DNA from: Lacrimispora amygdalina
GTDB taxonomy: Bacteria > Bacillota > Clostridia > Lachnospirales > Lachnospiraceae
Assembly: GCF_900205965.1 (NCBI RefSeq)
Contig: NZ_OAOF01000005.1
Span: 186,001 to 250,000, forward strand
Reading direction: 5' to 3'
Length of the DNA stretch: 64,000 bases
The position numbers were made by a program, and so were the translations under genes. Positions 58,154 to 64,000 of the stretch are shown here, one piece after another (position 1 is the first letter of the stretch; each line of letters starts with the position of its first letter). Under the pieces are notes generated by a model. That model was not told where the DNA came from. It searched no databases and saw only the letters and a list, made by a program, of their open reading frames with translations.

Positions 58154-60878
58154 GTGCGAAACGTTCCTAACTGAAAAGGTTAGGCACAAGCACAAAATAT
58201 AAAGGAAACTGAGAGAAGTTTCCAAAATAATGCTTGGAGAACTGATATTCCAACAGGTGAAATAAGAGGGTAACGCCTTGAAGCGCCGCCATAATACTAC
58301 GATATGCGGTTTTGCCTGTATCGGCAAAACGGTATAAAGCTCGTTGAAGTCGGCTGAAAACTGCCGTATTGCAGGTTGCAACGAAAGCTGGTTAGAGGTA
58401 ACCGGTGCAGTTGATAGGTCGGTGGTCTACAAAATATCTATGGTGAGAATGTGTTTGCAAAAACACTGACGAACGCTCGAATGAAAGGGTCTATAAGTTG
58501 ATTGCATAGAAATGTGCAAGTGCCTTCATTGGCAGTATGCGAGGTTTAGTAAGACATTGGCTATGAAAAACCTTATACCGTTACAGGCGGTATCGTGCAT
58601 ACAGGCTCATAGAGAACACCTACGGATATATGTATAGATAGGAATATCGGAACGTTGTAAGGTTAGAATGCAGAGCTGATACAGGCGATGAAGCATTGGC
58701 AGGAAAGACATAACCTGTCTTAATCTAACCGAAAGTGATGGCACAGTACCGATGAAGCTATGGAAACATAGTCGAGGGAAAGCCATTAGTCGTCAAAATA
58801 TTAATACGCATAACTACACAAATTCAAAGGTTCGAGTATGACTAAGAAAAGCGAAATCCATAAGGAGAGTAGCAAACTTTGACAAAAGTTAAAAAGCCAA
58901 AGAAACAAAAACTGCGCAATGCCGAATATTATAATTTCACAGTGATATTTGATGGCTTGTATTCCAAAAGTAAGGAAAAGAAAAATTTCTATGACCTCAT
59001 GACAATCATTACCCATGAGGACAATATCAAGCTTGCATACAGGAATATTAAGAAAAATCATGGCAGTAAAACGGCAGGAGCAGACAACAAGACGATACTT
59101 GATTTGCAAAAATGGGAAACAGAAAAATTGGTAGAGCATGTGCAAAAGAGATTTTCACATTACACCGCCAATAAGGTTAGACGGGTGGAAATCCCAAAAG
59201 GAAATGGGAAAATGCGGCCGCTCGGCATTCCTACTATCGTGGATAGGTTAATACAGCAGGCTGTTCTACAGGTTTTAGAGCCTATATGCGAAGCGAAGTT
59301 TCATGAACGAAGCAATGGGTTCAGACCAAATCGAAGTGTGGAAAACGCACTGGCTCAGGTCTATAAAGCGATACAGCTTCAAGGTTTACATTTTGTGGTG
59401 GACATTGACATCAAAGGATTTTTCGACAATGTCAATCACGGCAAGCTTATAAAGCAAATGTGGGCAATGGGCATACGAGATAAAAAGCTGTTAAAAATCA
59501 TATCAGTAATGCTAAAAGCCGAGGTTGCAGGAATTGGATTTCCTGAAAAAGGCACTCCGCAAGGAGGAATTATTTCACCGCTACTGTCCAACATTGTGCT
59601 AAATGAGTTGGATTGGTGGATAGCCTCACAATGGGAAAACATGAAGACACGCTACCCATATGTCCAAACGGTAAACAAAAACGGCTCTATCAATAAAGGC
59701 AGTACCTTCCTCGCACTCAAAAAAACAAATTTAAAAGAGTGTTTCATTATCAGGTATGCCGATGATTTCAAAATATTTTGCCGCAATAGAAAAGATGCTG
59801 ATAATCTATTCATAGCTACGCAGAAGTGGCTGAAAGAACGGCTGGGATTGGAAATTAGTCCTGAAAAGTCCAAGGTTGTGAATCTGAAAAAGAAGTATTC
59901 GGATTTTCTGGGATTTCAAATCAAAGCCGTGGAAAAGAGCGGAAAATATGTTGTGGCGAGCAGATTAACTCCCAAAGCTAAATCAAAAGTATCAGAAAAG
60001 CTAAGCAATCAGATAAAGAAAATACAAAACCCTAAAAATGTAAACGATGAAAATCATGAAGTTCACATCTACAATTCCATAGTGATAGGAGTGCAGAACT
60101 ATTATCGCTATGCGACTAATGTGAACATTGACCTACAAAAAATAGCTTTTCTTGTTGACCGAACCTTTAAACTCAGATTGCGAAGCAGAATAAAACGAAA
60201 ATGCGAAAATCCCACAGTTGGCTTTGTCTACAATCATTACAAGCACAGCAAGCAAATACGTTTCATTAAAAATCAAGCTGTTGCGCCTATTGGTGCAGTC
60301 GTACATCGAAACCCGATGTACAAGCCTGTCAAGGTTAATAAATACACGGAAGAAGGGCGTGCACTTATCCATAAGTCACTCGAAAAGGTAAATATGGGTA
60401 TTCTGCATTACCTAATGGCACACCCTGTTAAAAATCGAAGTGTGGAATATAACGATAACAGATTAGCGTTGTATTGCGCACAAACTGGGAAATGTGCTGT
60501 AACGGGAAAAATTCTTGAACTTGACAGAATACATCTTCATCATAAAACTACCATTCGAGACGGCGGTACGGACGAGTATCGTAATCTTATCATGCTTGAT
60601 ATTGATGTGCACAGACTTATTCATGCAACCAAAAGTGATATTGTAGAGAAATATGTTCAACTGATACAGCCTAATTACAATCAAAGGGATAAAATCAACA
60701 GGCTTCGCAACAGGCTCAATTTAGAGCCGATAACCATGTAAATGGCAGATTAACATTTGTTGTGTAGATTATGATTTCTAATATTAGACGATGGGGCGCC
60801 GTGTGAGGTGAAAGTCTCGTGCACGGTGCTAAGCGGGGGAAAAGCTGGAGATTATATCAAAGGTTTACCTATCGCAAT
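58154..60878 (+). mobile_element. Group II intron 2 (about 2.73 kb)
   Basis: The intron begins with GTGCG at 58154 and ends in CCTATCGCAAT at 60878, before ATACGG of exon 2. About 725 bases of RNA precede the reverse-transcriptase gene, and domain V near 60796-60830 contains GGTGAAAGTC followed by TCGTGCACGGTGC. The conserved protein motif restored by excision fixes both borders exactly. The 5' and 3' ends are similar to those of intron 1 but the internal sequence differs. Confidence 0.93.
58879..60741 (+). CDS. ltrA: Group II intron reverse transcriptase/maturase with HNH-type C-terminal domain (intron 2)
   Basis: A 620-residue protein starting with TTG 58879 after AAGGAGAG. RT blocks GKMRPLGIPTIVDRLIQQ, NGFRPNRSVENAL, DIDIKGFFDNVNH, GTPQGGIISPLLSN and catalytic YADD are present, then the maturase domain and an HNH segment (LHHKTTIRDGGTDEYRNLIMLDIDVH is its core). 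It splices and mobilises the intron. It matches the intron 1 enzyme in layout but is clearly divergent. Confidence 0.95.
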   Translation: MTKVKKPKKQKLRNAEYYNFTVIFDGLYSKSKEKKNFYDLMTIITHEDNIKLAYRNIKKNHGSKTAGADNKTILDLQKWETEKLVEHVQKRFSHYTANKVRRVEIPKGNGKMRPLGIPTIVDRLIQQAVLQVLEPICEAKFHERSNGFRPNRSVENALAQVYKAIQLQGLHFVVDIDIKGFFDNVNHGKLIKQMWAMGIRDKKLLKIISVMLKAEVAGIGFPEKGTPQGGIISPLLSNIVLNELDWWIASQWENMKTRYPYVQTVNKNGSINKGSTFLALKKTNLKECFIIRYADDFKIFCRNRKDADNLFIATQKWLKERLGLEISPEKSKVVNLKKKYSDFLGFQIKAVEKSGKYVVASRLTPKAKSKVSEKLSNQIKKIQNPKNVNDENHEVHIYNSIVIGVQNYYRYATNVNIDLQKIAFLVDRTFKLRLRSRIKRKCENPTVGFVYNHYKHSKQIRFIKNQAVAPIGAVVHRNPMYKPVKVNKYTEEGRALIHKSLEKVNMGILHYLMAHPVKNRSVEYNDNRLALYCAQTGKCAVTGKILELDRIHLHHKTTIRDGGTDEYRNLIMLDIDVHRLIHATKSDIVEKYVQLIQPNYNQRDKINRLRNRLNLEPITM

Positions 60879-61354
60879 ATACGGTGTTCGGCGGTTTTGC
60901 CCCCAACAGCGAATCGGCACAGATATTATCCAAAGCTCTCGGAAGCAAGACGATCATGAGCGGTTCCGTCAGCCTTGGGAAAAACGACCCAAGCCAGTCT
61001 CTGCAGATGATTGAGCGGCCGCTTATGACACCTGATGAATTGAAGTCAATGCCAAAAGGTCATTTTGTCGTAACTAAGACAGGAGCCTATCCCATGAGAA
61101 CCAGGTTGAAGTTGTTTCTCGAATGGGGAATTGTTTTCGGCAAACCTTATGAAATCATGGAGAAGTCAGCCAGAAAGGTGGACTATGCCGACCGATTCAC
61201 CTTGGAGGAAGAAATTATCCGGCGTCATGCTGTCTGTGAGGAAATGCCGGAAAAGCCAGCAGCAACTGAGGCTGCATCAGAAGGAAATACGCATTCATCA
61301 GCATTCATCAATCTTGATCCATTTGTTCAAAAACAGGAATCCAAAAAGGGGTGA
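60879..61354 (+). CDS. VirD4/TraG-like coupling protein, exon 2
   Basis: Two bases plus 158 codons, ending at 61354. It begins TVFGGFAPNSESAQILSKALG, the continuation of the VirD4 ATPase, then MIERPLMTPDELKSMPKGHFVV (sensor region). The C-terminal tail is Glu/Ala/Ser-rich. The GTG at 60884 is in frame but has no ribosome site, so a full-length protein depends on splicing. Confidence 0.9.
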
Positions 61355-61358
61355 CGCT

Positions 61359-61628
61359 ATGGGTTACTTTACCTCGCTTTATTCCTCTGAACTGCCGCAC
61401 CGTGCAAGAACTGTCTATATGTATCTTTCTGACCGGTCTGATAAGGAGGGCAGATGCTATCCGGCGATTGGCACTATCGCCAGGGAACTTAAACTGTCCC
61501 GGAGTACCGTTAAACGTGCTATTGTTGATTTAGAAAAAAATGGATATCTTACGAAAGAGCAGCGGTGGAGGGAGAGCGGCGGCAAGAGCAGCAACATGTT
61601 TTATCTGAAAAAATCGGATACCAGATAA
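61359..61628 (+). CDS. Helix-turn-helix protein
   Basis: An 89-residue protein starting at ATG 61359, 4 bases after the VirD4 stop. It has a winged HTH: GRCYPAIGTIARELKLSRSTVKRAIVDLEKNGYLTKEQRW, typical of replication-initiator or GntR-like helix domains on elements. It is the last gene of the transfer module. AAAAGGGGTG precedes it. It may regulate the transfer genes or initiate element replication. Confidence 0.82.
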   Translation: MGYFTSLYSSELPHRARTVYMYLSDRSDKEGRCYPAIGTIARELKLSRSTVKRAIVDLEKNGYLTKEQRWRESGGKSSNMFYLKKSDTR

Positions 61629-62063
61629 AAGCCTGAAATATGATTCTCACACCAAGGGTAAAGTCTGCTTTTTTAGTGGACCATGGTATGGTTCACCATG
61701 GACCATGTAGGGGAACTTCTCACTTTAAGAATATTTAACAGCAGAAAAAGAACAAGGATTGGGGGGAGAGAATGGCAGAGGTATCGGGGGTAGTTAATCC
61801 TTGATTCCTCTGTTTTGCTATTAAGTACTGAAAGGATTTAAAGATTTGGATCAGTTTTTAATTCTGTGTATAGAGCTAACTCTGGTTTAGATTTCCGCCA
61901 AGATTGCAGTTGAGTTGACATAATATTACCAAAAATTACATGTAGCAGGTTAAATGTTACATGAAGCACAAATTTGACGATTTATGGTATATAATGTAAC
62001 ATTAGAATAGTATTACATATTGATTAATAAAAAAGTCCAAACAGATGCGAGAGGTGCTATTTT
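61629..62063. promoter_or_regulatory. Intergenic region with inverted repeats between the transfer and injection modules
   Basis: No coding frame is seen in 435 bases. TGGACCATGGT (61677-61687) and ACCATGGACCA (61695-61705) form a near-perfect inverted repeat. Farther on, AATGTTACAT (61953-61962) and ATGTAACATT (61994-62003) are exact inverted copies that flank a TATAAT box (61990-61995), and TTACAT recurs near 61937 and 62013. This looks like an operator region for the spike gene at 62064. No good -35 is visible, so an activator is plausible. Confidence 0.5.
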
Positions 62064-63650
62064 ATGAATGCAGTAACATCAGGGAATCTAATAATCAGCA
62101 GCGATCTGAACATCAGTGAAATTCAGGAATTTGATATGAAAATAGAGAAAAACTGCCATACCGCTGCCAGGATCACAGGATCTGTACCGGATGAGACAGG
62201 AGAGTCTCCGGTCTTCCAGAAGCTGGAGGGAAGCAGTGTAACAATCTCAGCTGCAGATGAAAAGGGTAATAAATCCAACCCACCTATCTTTTGCGGTTTC
62301 ATAAAAAATGTTGAGATATGGCAGGAAGGAAATGGGTATAAAGCAAGGATTGAGGCAATATCGCCTACGGAGTTGCTGGACCTAAAAGAGAGAAGCAGGT
62401 CATTTCAAAAGATTGATATGACTTATAAGGAATTGGTGAGAAGTGTATTATCGGACACAGAAAATGCGGATGTAATCTTTCATATCGAAGACCGGAAAAT
62501 CGGCAGACCAATCTATCAATACAGAGAAACAGACTGGGATTTTTTAAAACGGATTGCAAGCCAATTAGGAACTTCTCTGCTTCCAGGAGGAGCTTCCCTA
62601 AAGCCGGAGCTGCATTTTGGCCTGCCTCTAGGAGATTCGGCAGAAGAGAAAGGAATCCTGCCTGAAAGAACGTGGTTTGATAAGACTTACTATACATTTG
62701 ACCAGGATCAGTACCATTTTGCAAAACATCAGTTTATTTGTTATAAAATAAGCAGCTATGAAAACTGGAAGCCCGGAGACCATATATCTATGTCCAATGA
62801 CCGGGAAATGGTGGTGCTATCAAAAAAGTGCAGGCTGGAAAATGGCCTGCTGGTTTACCATTATACGGTAGGTTCCCCAAAAGTATTCGGGACGGCGGGA
62901 TATGATAATCCCAAAATGATCGGAGTTTCCCTGGCAGGAACGGTGCTGGAAACGAAACAGGAATCTGTGCGGGTTAAGCTGGACATTGACGGGGAGCAGT
63001 CAATCCGAGAAGGGTATTGGTATCCATGGATGCCGGAAACGGGTAATTTAATGTATTGTATGCCGGAGGTTGGAGAGCGAATCACGATAACATTTGATGA
63101 CGGAGAAGGCACTGCCAGGGCCATCAGGAGTATCCGGAAAAACGGAGCTGGAAATGGAGAGATGGGAGATCCGTCCAAACGGTATTTTACAACAGCAAAG
63201 GATAAACGGTTGTTTCTATTGCCGGATAGTCTGGGATTTGTGGATTTAAAGCAAAAGGTTCCGTTAAAGGTAGAAATTCATGACAGGACGGGAGCGGACA
63301 TTGAGAGCAGCCGGGAGGTGACAGTCCTGGCTAAAAAAGGAGTATGGCTGAAAGGCAGCCGGGTATCTTTTCAGGCTCCTCAGGAAATTTCGATTGTAAG
63401 AAGAAATAGCATGTCTCCAACGGTGATCAATATGTGCAATGGATTTGATTCCATTGGTAAATTTGGAAAAGTAAAAATGGAAGGAAGCAAAGATGCCGGA
63501 TTTCCTGTTTTTGAATCTTCAGATACCAAAGGATATGATATCGGTGGGGCGGAGAATGCTGTAATGGCTTCCACTCCGAGCTCAGCCGGCTCTACCGGGT
63601 TGGAGCGACAGATAACAGGAACAAAGGTAGATATGGTAAAGATCAGATAG
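62064..63650 (+). CDS. VgrG/gpD-like spike protein of a contractile injection system or phage tail
   Basis: A 528-residue protein. The N-terminal region resembles the gpD/gp27-like hub, including YQYRETDWDFLKRIASQLGTSLL (residues 151-173), a signature of VgrG and phage late-control D proteins. A middle OB-fold/gp5-like region (SVRVKLDIDGEQSIREGYWYPWMPETG) and a repeated beta end follow. It forms the puncturing tip. It begins a module unrelated to conjugation. GAGAGGTGC precedes the ATG. Confidence 0.88.
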   Translation: MNAVTSGNLIISSDLNISEIQEFDMKIEKNCHTAARITGSVPDETGESPVFQKLEGSSVTISAADEKGNKSNPPIFCGFIKNVEIWQEGNGYKARIEAISPTELLDLKERSRSFQKIDMTYKELVRSVLSDTENADVIFHIEDRKIGRPIYQYRETDWDFLKRIASQLGTSLLPGGASLKPELHFGLPLGDSAEEKGILPERTWFDKTYYTFDQDQYHFAKHQFICYKISSYENWKPGDHISMSNDREMVVLSKKCRLENGLLVYHYTVGSPKVFGTAGYDNPKMIGVSLAGTVLETKQESVRVKLDIDGEQSIREGYWYPWMPETGNLMYCMPEVGERITITFDDGEGTARAIRSIRKNGAGNGEMGDPSKRYFTTAKDKRLFLLPDSLGFVDLKQKVPLKVEIHDRTGADIESSREVTVLAKKGVWLKGSRVSFQAPQEISIVRRNSMSPTVINMCNGFDSIGKFGKVKMEGSKDAGFPVFESSDTKGYDIGGAENAVMASTPSSAGSTGLERQITGTKVDMVKIR

Positions 63651-63676
63651 GAATAGTTCCTAAGGGAGGTAAAAAG

Positions 63677-63889
63677 ATGGGTAAGACCATAAAAATCGGC
63701 GGCGTGGGGAAAAGTCCTGCAATTGAAAAGGTCAATCGATTGAATGCAATCAGCAGCAGTCTGGAGGCAGCAGCCGTGCTTGAAAAGAAGGTATTCCAGT
63801 CGGAACAGGCTAAGGCGCAGGAACGCTTGAACAAAAGAAAGCAGATCATTGAGGATTTTGCCATCAGCTTTCAGGATAAGAATGGGTAA
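63677..63889 (+). CDS. Small companion of the spike protein (70 residues)
   Basis: A 70-residue protein starting 26 bases after the spike gene with GGGAGG upstream. It is basic and helical (KVNRLNAISSSLEAAAVLEKKVFQSEQ, then a Lys/Arg-rich helix), with no known family. It may be a chaperone or adaptor of the injection apparatus. Confidence 0.6.
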   Translation: MGKTIKIGGVGKSPAIEKVNRLNAISSSLEAAAVLEKKVFQSEQAKAQERLNKRKQIIEDFAISFQDKNG

Positions 63890-63898
63890 GGTGTAGGA

Positions 63899-64000
63899 AT
63901 GATGAACATATTGTATGATCCAGACACAGAAGGGTGTCTTCAGGAGCAGGTCATTATGGAACGGATTACATTGGCTGATGCAATGTTATCAGCAGAGATC
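63899..64000 (+). CDS. Start of a third gene in the injection module (partial)
   Basis: ATG 63899 opens 34 codons to the window edge; a second in-frame ATG follows at 63902. The peptide (NILYDPDTEGCLQEQVIMERITLADAM) shows no recognisable motif. The 9-base gap to the previous gene suggests an operon. Confidence 0.55.
   Translation, partial: MMNILYDPDTEGCLQEQVIMERITLADAMLSAEI

Noticed and set aside
61131..61358. Upstream extension of the HTH gene into VirD4 exon 2
   Set aside because: The frame is open by chance inside VirD4; the ATG at 61359 has a ribosome site and begins the conserved protein.

Overview
The window looks like a piece of a low-to-mid GC Bacillota chromosome, most likely a Lachnospiraceae-type gut Clostridium. 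This rests on strong Shine-Dalgarno sites (AGGAGG), TTG/GTG starts, SpoVG and AbrB-type proteins, ferredoxin-fused aldo/keto reductases, and a conjugation gene set typical of clostridial integrative and conjugative elements (ICEs). Species cannot be named from sequence alone, and all family assignments were made by reading motifs without database searches.

Region 1 (1-11.8 kb) is chromosomal. It is a tightly packed, same-strand redox cluster: a carboxymuconolactone-decarboxylase-type protein, cupin, short-chain dehydrogenase, NTF2-like protein, three aldo/keto reductases (two carrying 2x[4Fe-4S]), two flavodoxins (one a lipoprotein), a deleted FMN-reductase pseudogene, an iron alcohol dehydrogenase and a MerR regulator. 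Two identical 14-bp palindromes precede the first aldo/keto reductase, and one sits in a MerR-style 19-bp promoter spacer. The set resembles an aldehyde/electrophile stress regulon. It is followed by an ECF transporter S subunit, a uridine-kinase-like P-loop protein and a FliB-like flagellin lysine methylase.

Region 2 (11.8-17.3 kb) is a junction and decay zone. It holds a tRNA-Ala(GGC)-like sequence with a broken acceptor stem, fragments of a methyltransferase and of a serine recombinase, a three-gene orphan cassette behind a two-operator promoter, and a 2TM potassium-channel-like protein with a beta-helix-like N-terminus.

Region 3 (16.3-61.6 kb) is a conjugative element read almost entirely on the + strand. 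In order it carries an ArdA-like antirestriction protein, a Dam-type methylase, two AbrB proteins, a giant S-layer-homology/repeat surface protein, YodL-like and SpoVG proteins, and a complete Tad pilus locus (pilin, prepilin peptidase, CpaB, TadZ, TadA, TadB, TadC, TadE-like). The type IV secretion genes follow (VirB2-, VirB6-, VirB3-like, a split VirB4, an NlpC/P60 hydrolase), with an amidoligase plus gamma-glutamylcyclotransferase pair, ParM/ParR, a candidate oriT, a ribbon-helix-helix accessory protein, a MobP-type relaxase with a Sel1-repeat tail, a Toprim protein, an AbiE toxin-antitoxin pair and VirD4. Two distinct group II introns interrupt the element: one splits an exported protein of unknown function, the other splits VirD4. 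Both sit at codon phase 1 and removing them restores the frames. Several conjugation genes are directly preceded by intrinsic-terminator-like hairpins, which suggests antitermination control. No intact integrase is visible.

Region 4 (62-64 kb) opens a different module, a VgrG/gpD-like spike protein of a contractile injection system or phage tail, a 70-residue companion and a third gene running off the edge. It is preceded by a 10-bp inverted repeat flanking a TATAAT box.
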